A DNA stretch of 64,000 bases from Leptoclinus maculatus. Lineage: Eukaryota > Chordata > Actinopteri > Perciformes > Stichaeidae. The position numbers were made by a program, and so were the translations under genes. Under the pieces are notes generated by a model. The model saw nothing but the letters and a program-made list of their open reading frames with translations. It did not search any database and was not told the DNA's origin. Numbering within the stretch: position 1 is the first letter of the stretch; every line of letters begins with the position of its first letter. The stretch lies in the NCBI GenBank assembly GCA_032191485.1, contig JAVDOI010000012.1, forward strand, positions 20,203,485 to 20,267,484, written 5' to 3'. Positions 1 through 10,445 of the stretch are shown here, in pieces.

Positions 1-1105
1 GCTGTGTGTCATTTATTCTTATTATAGGCCTCTTGGTTCAGCACTTGCAGGCTTTGTCTCTGGGCGGCGTTCTCTGTCTGCTTTGGAAATGCAGGCCCAT
101 GTGAAGAAGATGGTGGCCCCTAAGCCTGCATTTACAGGCAAGTCCAGCCTAAACTATATACAGAGTTAGTTCAACTTTATTGAAATTCTTGTGTTCACTG
201 TTTATGTTCTGTCATCGTGTGATTACAGCCTCCCACTTCAGCCCCTTCAGACCAGCTCTGTCCTCCTCCAGGTCTGAGGAGCCTTCGGATGAAGAGCTGG
301 TCAAGGCGGTAGTTGACTTGGAGAAGTGTAAGTAATAAGTAAAGTTATATTCAGGTCACGATTTGATAATAACAGAAAGACTAGAATTCTTTGTTGACAC
401 TTTTTTTTTTACTTTAAAATGCTTCTTTAAACAGAGGAGGAGAGTAAACAACTGGTAAGTTGGGTTGAATGAAAAACTATCTGATGTCTGCATGGTGCAC
501 ATCTCAGATCACTAACCCACCTGCCAGCCAATCACCTTTCAAAACATCACTAATGGGAGCACCTGCAGAGTAACATTTTCTTCACCCTGCTTTCTCTAGT
601 CACCTGTCTGCTGCCTGCATCACTCACTCAACATGTCTGATCAACATCTCTAATCTGTTGTTGTCGTCGTCATCATTTTCTCTTCAAAACCACCTTCTGT
701 GCTCCTGTAGTTTTTATATGCAGCTTGACTCAATGTGTGTCCGTCTCTCAATATAAACACAACAATCTCATCCTTTAATCTTACTGTAACATTTTATTTC
801 TCTTTAAGCCTCAGATGTACAGGCCCCTCTTTCGCTCCCGCTGGGATCGGTCGGGTGCTGTTTACCAGGGACAGCAGGGGGAGGTCTCGGCTCGTCAGTG
901 AGCTGAATCTCTGGTGGTACCCCCCCCAATCCCGGCCGGTCAACCTACAACCAGCTTCCCGCATCCCCCGACCCCTTCTTTACATGCCGGCTGTTCCTCT
1001 GGACGCCACACCGGATTTGGCATCTGCAGCTGACATGCCCCCAGCCTTTGTGCACTGGGTCAATGACAAAGGCTGGGCTGTACAGGACCATCCGGAGGGT
1101 CCTGG

Positions 1106-1158
1106 ACATCGACGGCACTCCATGTACTCAGTGGCCATGAGGTACCAGCCGTCGATGT
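1106..1158. other. Microinversion between 11-bp inverted repeats
   Basis: Bases 1106-1116 (acatcgacggc) and 1148-1158 (gccgtcgatgt) are exact inverted repeats around a 31-bp core. Read on the + strand the frame runs RRVLDIDG and then hits TGA at 1138-1140. Read on the - strand the same interval encodes DIDGWYLMATEYMECRRC, which fits exactly between the flanking + strand pieces RRVL and KKKVGG. The core is therefore flipped relative to the coding orientation. Confidence 0.85.
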
Positions 1159-1631
1159 AAGAAGAAGGTCGGAGGGTGGTCACAGGGCATCATAAGGCAG
1201 CTGTCCCCCACCTACAGCTGCCAATTTCCAGCTGTACTGACGTACAAGTAAGAACTTAGATTAATATCTTTATATTTGTTTGTGTTGAACATCCTGTTTG
1301 ATGTATGTCTGTGGTGACAAGGCTGTACATAATGCTTGCGTTGTGGTTGTGCAGGCTGTCCTGTGACATGAGGGTGGTTGTGCAGCTGAGGTCTCGCACT
1401 CTGGGCAACAGTGCAAATCGGCTGTACAACACCCTGCGGGAGCAGCACTCAGATGCCTGGATGCGGAGAGCGATCCAGTACCTCGGCGTATGCGAGCAGT
1501 TCCTGGCCTTGTGCTCGGCGAGGGGGCAGATTCCACCACCGCCCCAGATGCCCCCTCTGCCGTCCCCCGTCTGGCTGCTGACCGTTTACGGCTACGATGT
1601 GGTGACGCGGCTGGACGAGTACAAGGCCAGG

Positions 1632-1703
1632 ATCCAACTTCGTATCCACCTTCGGATCCACCTTCGGATCCACCTTCGGATCCACCTTCGGATCCATCTT
1701 GAC
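1632..1703 (+). repeat. 12-bp tandem repeat inside the DUF6729-like coding exon
   Basis: Four exact copies of atccaccttcgg (1644-1691) are flanked by one diverged copy on each side. In the frame that continues into MDSTKK they read STFG repeats. The upstream frame (DEYKARI) enters them one base out of register, so the expansion coincides with a frameshift near 1636. Confidence 0.8.
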
Positions 1704-2106
1704 GATGGATTCCACCAAGAAGGCGAGTAAAGTTTGTCACAGTTTCATATTTTCTTCCAGCTGCTTTGACACCACAGCTGTGTGTTTATGCTCTCACATT
1801 AACATTTCTAATCTCTCTTTCTCCAGGTGACGAAGAAGCTCGCAGGTACCGCCTCCGACACGGCCGCCTGGGCTACCAACGTCGGTAAAGAGTATGGGCA
1901 GGTCCTCATCAGCATCCTCACCTGCTCCGAGAGCGCCGAAGGCCTGTCCAGGATGGCGGCCGGATTGATGAGGCGGTACCGACTCGCCGGGGTACCTCCC
2001 CCCCAGCTGATCTACGTGGACCGCGACTGCTGCAACAGTCGGCGTCAGTCAGCCCTTCCCCTTCAATGTCCCCGATGAGCAACCAGGACCCTCATCGGGT
2101 GGCCTT

Positions 2107-2129
2107 CCCCCCCCCCCCCCCCCCCCCCC
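2107..2129 (+). repeat. Poly-C run of about 23
   Basis: Uninterrupted C homopolymer in the proline-rich linker before the C-terminal zinc-ribbon-like end. Its length is prone to sequencing error, so the frame across it is not reliable. Confidence 0.9.
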
Positions 2130-2520
2130 TCCTCCAGATCGGGAGCAGCCCGGCCCTTCCTCCGTTGGCCTTCCCCCTCCTCCTCCTCCAGCAACGCTCC
2201 CGGGTGTCTTCCCCGCTCTTGCCCCTGCCGGTCAGCCTCCTCTTCCTGGACCACACATGTCCAGCTCCACGGCCTATAGGAAGAGGAAGGCACAGACACA
2301 GTACATCTGCACAAAGTGTGGCCAGCCCAAAACGCTGGCTACTGGACACACTCGCCTGTTTGGTGTGGCGTACTGTGCGTCTGTCGGCGGGAAAACTGTG
2401 GAGGAGTGGAGGGAGGAAATGACAAAGAAACACAAGGGGGGGCCATGAGAGAGACTTTGTTTTTTCTTTCTTTATTGCTTTGTTTCTTAAAGTGTTTTTT
2501 TATTTAATTTGTTTTTTATG

Positions 2521-2530
2521 AATAAATAAA
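2521..2530 (+). terminator. Polyadenylation signal of the DUF6729-like gene
   Basis: Overlapping AATAAA hexamers (aataaataaa) lie about 75 bp past the stop of the C-terminal open frame (2448) and are followed by a T-rich stretch. Confidence 0.5.
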
Positions 2531-2636
2531 AGTCTGTAATCTGCACTTTGTTTGGAAGCTTTATTATTTCTGATTATATATATTTTAAAAACAAGCTTTA
2601 CACATTAGGATAGAAATATGAGACACATACACACAC

Positions 2637-2671
2637 ATATATTATATATAAATATATATATATATATATTT
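2637..2671. repeat. AT-rich microsatellite
   Basis: Alternating TA run with a few interruptions. No gene is visible between here and the minisatellite at 2891. Confidence 0.8.
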
Positions 2672-2890
2672 ACAAGATGAGCTGCTGATACACTTAGGGG
2701 TCAAAGGTCAGAGTGGTCAAATTTGCTAAATAATGAAAAATAAACCAACAATTAGAAACTTTGTTAACAGAGAACATGTTTGAATGAGCGGAATGATCCC
2801 AAGAACACATGAAATTATCTCATTAGAACTTTTTATATATGAGCAGCTTGTTCAATCCTGGTGTCTCTAAAGACCACATGTAGTCCAGCA

Positions 2891-3059
2891 GAGGAGACAA
2901 GGACAGATGTTACAGCTGAGGAGGAGACAGGGACAGATGTTACAGCTGAGGAGGAGACAGGGACAGATGTTACAGCTGAGGAGGAGACAGGGACAGATGT
3001 TACAGCTGAGGAGGAGACAGGGACAGATGTTACAGCTGAGGAGACAGGGACAGATGTTA
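2891..3059 (+). repeat. 30-bp minisatellite
   Basis: Five near-identical 30-bp units run 2891-3040, followed by a shorter final unit; one recurring piece is gggacagatgttacagct. One frame stays open (ETGTDVTAEE repeats) only because the unit length is a multiple of three. I see no gene context. Confidence 0.9.
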
Positions 3060-3304
3060 TGACATTACACAGCTATTATTATTAACCCTCTACTAACTGC
3101 TGACCATGCCCACTGTTTTGTCACTTTTTAACAGTTACCTCTTTGCCATTGGCAGGGATCGAACCGCTGACCTTCTGCATCCCACCAGATGCACAGGAGC
3201 AGAACCCCCCTTCCCTCCCACTGAGAAGAATGGGCAATATCCTAGTCATTAAGGGATGATGGTGGGTCCAACAGCCAGGCCAGACCACGGAATAGACTGT
3301 GTTC

Positions 3305-3508
3305 ACATGATGAACACAGTCTGTGGCAATATCAGTGCAAATGTAAAAGTTCCTGACTGATTATTTCACCATACAGATCACATACATTTAACAAGAAACA
3401 TATGACACCAGGTTTTTTAACAATAAGTCAAAAGATACTTAAAAAAAGTAGAGAAAACAAACAAGATGTACGTGTAGACATACAATATATAAATAAAAGC
3501 ATTAAAGC
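3305..3508 (+). repeat. Dispersed repeat, copy 1
   Basis: About 204 bp matching the reverse complement of 27518-27721 with only scattered differences. Both copies begin at the catgatgaacacagtctgtg end. Here the sequence continues past attaaagc, while the second copy stops exactly there at the edge of a hAT element. Confidence 0.85.
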
Positions 3509-3897
3509 AATAAAACTAAAATCAAGTGAAGATAATATACAGCAACAACAGCAAAATAATAGTGAAAAAGTGTCAAACAAATGAATACAGGGGTTGAATA
3601 AGACACTACAATGAAATGCAGTTAAGCATTTAACCAGAAGTGCAAAAAGCAGTGAAGTGCAGAGTTATTAACAGAATATATGCAGAATAAAATACAGAAT
3701 AAGAATGTGGACTAAACAGAAACTGTGCTAGGTAGCTTGAATATAATTCAATATAATATTGCTAAGACTCCTGAAAGATGAGGACCATTCTGATGATCAT
3801 TTATTAGCTTAGTAGTTAGTTTGATACATGCTGGATATTAAAGAAGGCTGGAACATTGTATGTTTACAGAATTAAACCCACTCTGTAAACAAAAGGC

Positions 3898-4468
3898 CTG
3901 GGGTTTCATTTATAAAACAGTGTGTAGGATCCACACTACATGTTTACGAATCTGTCACTATGGAATAAACCATCAATGAATCAATAAAGTCGTGTTCGCT
4001 GCAGTGATTTTACTCACAAACACTCAATGCAAACTAAGCTTGCTCTGTTCTGCATTTCTTGAACGCTATTTGACGTTATCTTACAACAGATGATAACATT
4101 ATCAGCTGACCACAAGTGTCGGTAGTTCGGTCCCTCCTCTGTGCTCCGGGGTTTATGATAAAAACAGTATATAAGTGCAAAGTAACGTGTGATATGAAGT
4201 GAAATTAAATGTGAGAGGCATCATTATATGTATCATGATGCCTCTCACATGTAATTTCTAAAATCCGGCTTCATTTCACCACCTCACCATGTACGTCGCT
4301 AATTTCCCGTGTCTCCAAAATATTTGTAGGCATGGGTCAGAGTTTCTGTACAGGTGCACACATTCTCCCGTCAAGTTTGTTCTTATAGATCACAACGTTT
4401 GCGTGGGTGCCATACGCCTCTTCAAGGCCCATTTTTCTGCGTACGCAACGGTTATAAATGAGACTCCT
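3898..4468. mobile_element. Probable MITE / non-autonomous DNA transposon
   Basis: The left end (cctggggtttcatttataaa) and the reverse complement of the right end (ccaggagtctcatttataac) are similar terminal inverted repeats, about 570 bp apart. The right end has the cgtacgcaacg...ttataaatgag motif I associate with fish DNA transposons. No transposase is visible and no target duplication was convincing. Confidence 0.5.
4201..4258. repeat. Near-perfect 24-bp palindrome with 10-base loop
   Basis: Arms 4201-4224 and 4235-4258 are reverse complements with one mismatch, around the loop tatatgtatc. It lies inside the probable MITE at 3898-4468. It could be a cruciform or an internal inverted repeat of the element. 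Confidence 0.85.
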
Positions 4469-4544
4469 GGTCAGTTGTCTTTGTAGCAAGTACTGTAATG
4501 AAGCAGCTTGAGACATTGTATTGCAATGCAATCCATAAATCAAT

Positions 4545-4550
4545 TTTATT
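4545..4550 (-). terminator. Polyadenylation signal of the HIPK-like kinase gene
   Basis: AATAAA on the minus strand, about 100 bp past the TAA stop at 4650-4652. Confidence 0.6.
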
Positions 4551-4649
4551 TAAATTGTGACAAAGTAGAACTAATCAAACAAAGTTAACTAACCAGACAT
4601 AAGTTTTCAAAGATCTGAAAACAAGTAAATACATATAATGAATTTGGAA

Positions 4650-7382
4650 TTAGACCTCCACAGTGGGACGCCAGCAGCAACAGAGGGCAGCCAAGATTTG
4701 ACTGAAGAATCTCTTCATCCTTCTTTTAGGGCAACCAGGGAAGGCTGAGGCTGCAGCAGTGTAGTCTGTTGGTCTTGCTACATCAGAAGACCAGGAGGCT
4801 GGATCTTCAGCATAGGGGTAGGGAGGTAGTCCTCTGTCAGAAGAACAGGCAGCTGGATCTTCAGCATAGGGGTAGGGAGGTAGTCCTTCATCGGAAGACC
4901 AGAAAGCTGGATCTTCAGCATCAGAATAGGGAGGTAGTCCTTCATCAGAAGATAAGGCAGCTGGATCTTTTTCATAAGAGTAGGGAGGTAGTACTCCATC
5001 AGAAGACCAGACAGCTGGATCTTCATAATAGGAGCAGGGAGGTAGTCCTTCATCAGGAGACCAGTCATCCCATTGTTCGTCTGAGTAAGTGACTTGATCT
5101 CCTACAGCTGACGGTGTGGTGGGACAGTTGTCATTGAAGACAATGACTTTGGTTCCATCAAATGACCTGATAGCTGAACCATCGTCATAGGAACCAGAGG
5201 GTAGATCTCTGACATAAAACCCAGCGTCTGACTCTTGGTCAGGTTTGGAAGCTGCAGAGATGTTCACCCTGTCTGCTGAGGCCTCCATTGGGCAGACACT
5301 AATCGTAGTTCCTGAGGTGTTCAGACTGGATGAAGTACACGATTCAGTGAAACAGCTGTCAGTATGCTCAGACACGTGGGACTTTGTAATGAACGAGTTC
5401 TGTAGAGCTCGATGGGGAGAGATTCTCTGATCCCCGTCAAGATGCAGAAGCTGTTTGATGAGGTCGACAAAAGCCTTCCTGTCCTCAAATTCAGCAGCCT
5501 CCCCTTTTGGATAGATCTGGATTTGGAAACAGGTTCAGGTCAGTTGATCCAGCCCCTACCTCTCAGACACTGGTTAATACCTGCTACTGATTCAGTCTTT
5601 ACTCATTCAACAAAGCTGAGGGTACCTACATTAACAAGGTCATCCAGAGAGCTGGGAAGGTCGATGAAGCTCTGCCGCTCTTCTGCTTTCACATCGTTGG
5701 CAGCTTTATATTCTTCAGGCATCTAAAGGAACAATATATATATATATATATTTATATGACAATCATTTTAAGAGTTAAAATAAAATGATTTCACCAACTC
5801 AATCAAAGAAGAACATGGTTACTCTACCATCAACCTCCATGTTGGAAGATCAGCAGCCTCTTCCTCAATGAAGAAATACTGTGTATATATCCCAGGACGG
5901 AGCAGGTGGTCCTCCGGCTGACCCAGAACCTCAACCATGCACTTCATCTGCAGGCAAAATATACAGAATCACATCAGCTAACGTTCTGCAAAGTATCCAC
6001 TTGGTTCTGGACGTTTGTCTGAGGTAGCTGACCTACCATCTGATAATCACATTCGACAGGGAAAAGATAGTCAGCCAGATAGAGGAATGCCAGGATGCAG
6101 CCGACTCCCCACACATCTATAGCCTCAGTGAAGGGGAGGCCGAGGGCAACTTCTGGAGCTCTGAACCCAGTCGGCTGAAGTTCCATCCCAAGCTGGACTT
6201 TAGAGGCGGGAATGGCTTCTCCAAAGTCTATTAATTTAATCTTAAAGGGCTGGTCCTGCATATTAACAAACATAATGTTGTCGGGTTTGATATCGGTATG
6301 CAGGATACCGAGGCCCTTCAGGGCATCCAAGGCCACCAATAGCTGCAGGGACAAAACGAGAAAAAACAAGTTTAGGATTTCCATTTGCTACTGTTTTAGG
6401 GTTTTTTTCATTGATGAGTAATAAGTATATAGAAGAATACACAATTGGTTCCATACAACAATAATACATACCTGCTTTGCGATTATGCGGATCTCGTTCA
6501 GAGCGAATGGTTTCCAGTCTCGTTCGTGGAGCTGGTCATAGAGACTCCTGTCCAGCATCTCGAATGCCAGACAGGTCTGTCCCATATGTTCAAACCGCTC
6601 AAAGAACTTGACCACGTTAGTGTGATCTGGATTCAGGACACTGATGATCTCTAAAATGGATACCTGGGGAACAAAGAGGTTCCTTGTAGATACTCTGATA
6701 AAGCAGAGAAAATGTAAGCAAAGGAATACTGTATGTCATGAGAAGAAGTCCAAAAATCTACCTCTTTCTCAGTGTCCTGGATGAAATCCATGTCCTGCTT
6801 GAGGATCTTAACAGCCATTGACTCTTTTGTTGCCAGATTTCGGCACTTGGCCACTTTACCATAGCAGCCTTCACCAATAAACTCCAGAACAGAATAACCG
6901 GAGGAGCTGCCGAACAGAGTTTGACCTGCCTGAACCTCAGGTGTCAGTGCTGCGGGAGGGAACATGGAGTCAGTGTATTCAGTCAACACAACATGATCAA
7001 ATACACATCTTAACCATGAGTTATGCCCTTGTATTTCAGTGTTTGCTTGTCATTCTGAGACCATGTGAAGGAGAATAATGTATCAAATAATTCATGATCA
7101 TGTTAATCAATTCATTTAAAATTGGTATAAATATCTGCATTCATGTAGCGCTTTTCTAGTCTTTGCGACCGCTCAAAACACAGCTTGCACAGAATGTAAA
7201 CCAGAGCGGCTCTATCTTGCATTATATTGAAGGACTCGATTTAGACTTGTTGGTTGGGAACAAAGTAGTGTCCACAGTGTGATTTCAAAGCAGATACATT
7301 CAGCATCATGTCAAATGTATTTTGAGCGTGGTGAGTCGGTCTTACCTGACACACCAAAGGCATCTGAGCTCCACGATGACAT
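4650..7382 (-). CDS. HIPK-like protein kinase (fish-type)
   Basis: Predicted Ser/Thr/Tyr kinase of the homeodomain-interacting protein kinase group, which usually acts in nuclear signalling. Exons (minus order): 7382-7346, 6949-6762, 6663-6472, 6342-6037, 5947-5828, 5722-5630, 5516-4650. All junctions are GT-AG and in phase, giving 600 aa. Visible motifs: glycine loop IGEGCYGKV, lysine MAVKIL, catalytic loop HTDIKPDN, DFG (KLIDFGEA), APE-equivalent RAPEV, and the HIPK-like LGLPFTEAIDVW. All catalytic residues are present. The activation loop reads QPTGFRAPEV, so the tyrosine that HIPKs autophosphorylate just before RAPE appears to be Phe. The final exon adds a tail of five 18-residue acidic and Pro/Tyr-rich repeats and a Cys-rich end (LCCCW). 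Fish carry many HIPK-like paralogues, so no symbol is assigned. Confidence 0.88.
4770..5063 (-). repeat. 54-bp coding minisatellite in the kinase tail
   Basis: Five in-frame 18-residue units of the type WSSDEGLPPYPYAEDPAA plus a partial sixth, with a 54-bp period. They lie wholly within the last exon of the HIPK-like gene, so copy number changes would alter tail length without breaking the frame. Confidence 0.9.
7137..7210 (+). repeat. Fragment of a teleost dispersed repeat
   Basis: Starts like the tagcgcttttctagtcttt repeat that recurs at 38305-38490. It lies in the first intron of the kinase gene. Confidence 0.5.
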
Positions 7383-7772
7383 TTTTTAAAAGTCAAGTCT
7401 TCTCAGTTTAGTGTTTCCAAGGTTGAGAATGAACCTTCAAGCTTGAATCTTTTCAGATTCAGAACGTATGACTTTCTGCAAATGATGCTCGTCTTAAATG
7501 TGTGTCTCTCTCTCAGTGCTAATGGAGAAATGACTCCAACATGGACCTACTTCTAGAACTTTACCCCGTATGACAACTTGCTGTTCTTTTTAGAACTCGA
7601 TGACACAATTTAAAATACAGCAGCTACATTCTGAAAAACATGTTTTTATTCAAACAATCTCCTAAATATATGAGTTCTGCTCCTGATATGGTGAAGAAAA
7701 ATGTTTTGTTGCACTTTGTTAGATTTTACAGTTTATTTAGTTAGTATTCATACTGTCAAAAGACCACCTGGC

Positions 7773-7775
<3 letters not shown>
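7383..7775. other. Upstream region of the kinase gene, no gene seen
   Basis: AT-rich sequence 5' of the kinase ATG. I see no convincing TATA box or further exon. Its promoter is presumably here. Confidence 0.4.

Positions 7776-7868
<93 letters not shown>
7776..7868 (+). repeat. (TG)n microsatellite
   Basis: About 46 uninterrupted TG repeats. The open frame across it (CVCVCV) is an artefact. Confidence 0.97.
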
Positions 7869-7871
<3 letters not shown>

Positions 7872-8064
7872 GATGAAAAATAATCAACCCACATTTTTTT
7901 TTATTTGCTATTGCCACATTTTATTTAACACTATTCCCAAATATTTCATCATGTCCAGCCCATATCATATCCCATTAACATTCCATAAGGGCAACTGATG
8001 TGTTTCATGAACGTGGGAACTCCTCTTCCCAGGGGACGCCGTGCGTGGTTTTGGTCTGTCTCTA

Positions 8065-8300
8065 TTTTCAATTCAATTCCATTCAATTTATTTTATTTTG
8101 TAAAGCCCAAAATCACAAATTTGCCTCAGAGGGCTTTACAATCTATACACATGCGACATCCTCTGTCCAGAACCCTCACATCGGAACAGGAAGAACTCAC
8201 CCAAAAAAACCTTTAACAGGGAGAAAACAGGAAGAGACCTTATAGGGAGAGCAACAGAGGAGGATCCCTCTATCAGGATGGACAGACGTGTCATAGATGT
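8065..8300. repeat. Teleost dispersed repeat
   Basis: Contains hallmark strings such as tttgcctcagagggcttta, agaaaacaggaagaga and gcaacagaggaggatccctc, which I recognise from memory as a very common fish interspersed repeat. No coding content. Confidence 0.65.
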
Positions 8301-8629
8301 CATGTGAACAGAATGAACAGCATAACAGTTACAACACATTCAATGCATATGACAGAAAGTATTCATATAATGAGAGTAGTAAGTATATTAATGATGGAAA
8401 CATTATGATTACTATAGTAATAACAGCAGAAGTGGATATAGTAGAATAATAATGATAATAAAAGCAGTAATGGTATCGGCAATAGCAAGCAATGCGACTA
8501 CTACTAATAAAGATAGTAGCTCTAGTTTTCATTCCCTTTATTTTTTTTTATCCATAGGCTACTCACTTTTTACATTTCACATCGTCAGTGTAAACACACT
8601 ACAGACTCTGGATCAGAGTAGGTCGTAAC

Positions 8630-8720
8630 CGATACATTACATTACATTACAGTCATTTAGCAGACGCTTTTATCCAAAGCGACTTACAATAAGTGTATTC
8701 AACATAGGTCTTCAAGAGAA
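8630..8720. repeat. Teleost dispersed repeat (tttagcagacgctttt type)
   Basis: A short acatt tandem run followed by tttagcagacgcttttatcc and aaagcgacttaca, a string found in many fish genomes (from memory). The class of parent element is not clear from the sequence. Confidence 0.65.
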
Positions 8721-9081
8721 CTAGTCACCAGAAGTCAGAAGTGCTTGTTTAAACAAGCATCTAAGAGCATAAACCAGAGCGAAAACCAGAGCAAAAGGAC
8801 AGTGCGATACTAGTTGTAAACCGCTAAAGTTGTGCTAATCTGGCTAAAATTCAGTGTCAGTGGGGGGTCCCGCACCAGGGGGTCAATCCCCCACCTCCAG
8901 ACGGGCTCAACCAGAGACCCATGAGGGCGGAGCTTGGCGGACTGGTGACTGGAGGTTCTGCCGTAGGGAGATGAGCGGAGGGGAAACGATGCAGCCTTGA
9001 GGGGATCGGATCCAGTGCTGATCGGTCTGACAATCAGAGACGTCTTTCCACAGCTTCACGTGCTGCTTGCTGTCAGACAGG

Positions 9082-9261
9082 TCAGGGATTTACCTGCAGG
9101 TGGAGCCAGTCGCCTTCAGCTGGGAGAGCTTGAACATGTCCTGCAGCAAACACAACAAAGTTCTGAGGACGATCCCTTAAATCTGGTTCATAGTAGTTTG
9201 CAGCCATCACAGGCATCCTGTCAAGAATAAAGGAGACACTTTCAAATATCTCTTCCTCCAT
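9082..9261 (-). other. 59-codon open frame, unrecognised, possible exon
   Basis: Reads MEEEIFESV...FVVFAAGHVQALPAEG...LHLQVNP then TGA. The residues look protein-like, and the HLQ codons are followed by a plausible donor (CAG|GTAAAT at 9094/9093). No family was recognised and no partner exon could be placed; the nearest downstream acceptor would leave an intron of about 28 nt, which is too short. It may be a relic exon or chance. Confidence 0.25.
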
Positions 9262-9479
9262 AATAAAATCACCGGAACTGAGTGTGGTCTATAATTAAAA
9301 GGAAAAAAAACAGTTATATTAGAAACTACAGTATTACTCAGCAAGAGTGCAGCTTATTCTAAAGCTCAACAGAGGGCACTCCATGACCACAAATGTACTT
9401 CATTTATTACAAAATGGGGACATCATTCATTGCAACCTTGCAGTAAAAATGTAATATTATAATATTCCCTGAAAATAAT

Positions 9480-10070
9480 AACATAAATAATAAAAGTATG
9501 TATGTAGTATATGTTAAAAAAGTCATAGTAATGTATTTCATAAAAATGTCATACGCCATACAAAATGTCTTCATATGGTATGTCATTGAAAATATTATAT
9601 TCTATCATTCTATACAAAATGTGATAGTATGGCACGCCATAAAAAGTCATAAAGAAATGCCATAGTATAATGGGCCATAAAAACATCATAGTACAGTATA
9701 CCAAAAAGAAAAGTAATATAAAATATATTGTAAAATGTAGTATGCCCTAAAATATTTAAATTATGCCATGAAAATGTCATAAAGGAAGGCACATGTAGTA
9801 TATCATGAAAAGTCATATCATTTCATAAAAGAATAATAGTAAAGTATGCTGAGAAAGTAGGATAAACCTAAAGTATTCCACAAAAAGGTTTTTAAAACAT
9901 CCAATTGTATTATGCCATATAAACAGTCATATAATAATGATAATGTCATAAAAAAGGGTAAAGTCATAGTATGGTATGCCATGAAAATGTCTTAAAAAAG
10001 GCAAAGGTAAAAAAAAAGTCATAGTATAGTATGCCAAAAATATTTACACTTCCTTATTACGACTTATATA
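9480..10070 (-). repeat. AT-rich satellite-like array, left arm
   Basis: Diverged repeats around catagtatagtatgcc and aaaaatgtcata. The motifs are the reverse complement of those to the right of about 10075, so the array changes orientation near 10070. Confidence 0.75.
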
Positions 10071-10072
10071 AT

Positions 10073-10445
10073 TCTATACTATGGCTCTTTAATATATCTT
10101 TTCGACATACTTTACTTTGAATTTTGTCGACATACGATACAATGTCTATTTTATGGCTTTTTTCACCAAACTATACCATGACATTTATTTGTTGTTTTTC
10201 TATATATACTATACTATGACTTTTCGATATTTTTTCGATATCGACTTATTATTATATGACTTTTATATACATTTTTTCGACATACTATACTATGTATTTT
10301 TATGGCTTTATTTGACACACTTTACTATTACCTTGTTTGACTATTTTTCTATGTTATAGCATACTATGACGTCTTTATGATTTTTTAATAAAATGCTATA
10401 CTATGACCAATTTCCACATACTATATGACTTTTTCATGACTTTTT
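10073..10445 (+). repeat. AT-rich satellite-like array, right arm (loose units)
   Basis: Repeats around catactatactatgac and ttttcgacata, in the opposite orientation to the left arm. Units are diverged here and become regular after 10446. Confidence 0.75.

Larger units (their letters stand above)
29..2530 (+). pseudogene. Decayed DUF6729-like multicopy fish gene, possibly a transposase
   Basis: I recall this as a multicopy fish family (DUF6729, from memory). Exon-like blocks are 29-137, 229-327, about 811-1247, 1355-1722 and 1827-2448. Visible family-like pieces are LVSELNLWWYPP, a Cys-rich DPFFTCRLFLW segment, CDMRVVVQLRSRTLGNSANR, MDSTKKVTKKLAG, then YVDRDCC, and a C-terminal YICTKCGQPK zinc-ribbon-like end. 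The Asp residues in MDST and VDRD could be DDE-type catalytic residues; that is inference. Exons 29-137 and 229-327 join in phase through a GC donor (138-139), and 1722/1827 join through another GC donor (1723-1724). The copy is broken four ways: an extra C in the run at 920-927, a microinversion at 1106-1158, a +1 shift near 1636, and loss of the central region after VDRDCC near 2030-2050. The exon at 229-327 could not be joined cleanly to the next block. An AATAAATAAA signal follows at 2521. Confidence 0.6.

Noticed and set aside
2071..2099. Second possible microinversion (cccgatgag ... ctcatcggg)
   Set aside because: The present orientation reads sensibly (FNVPDEQPGPSSGG), so there is no sign it was flipped.
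2861..3085. 74-aa frame of ETGTDVTAEE repeats
   Set aside because: 30-bp minisatellite keeps the frame open; no flanking coding sequence.
9054..9093. Joining the 59-codon frame to the next downstream open stretch
   Set aside because: It would need an intron of about 28 nt, below any plausible vertebrate minimum.
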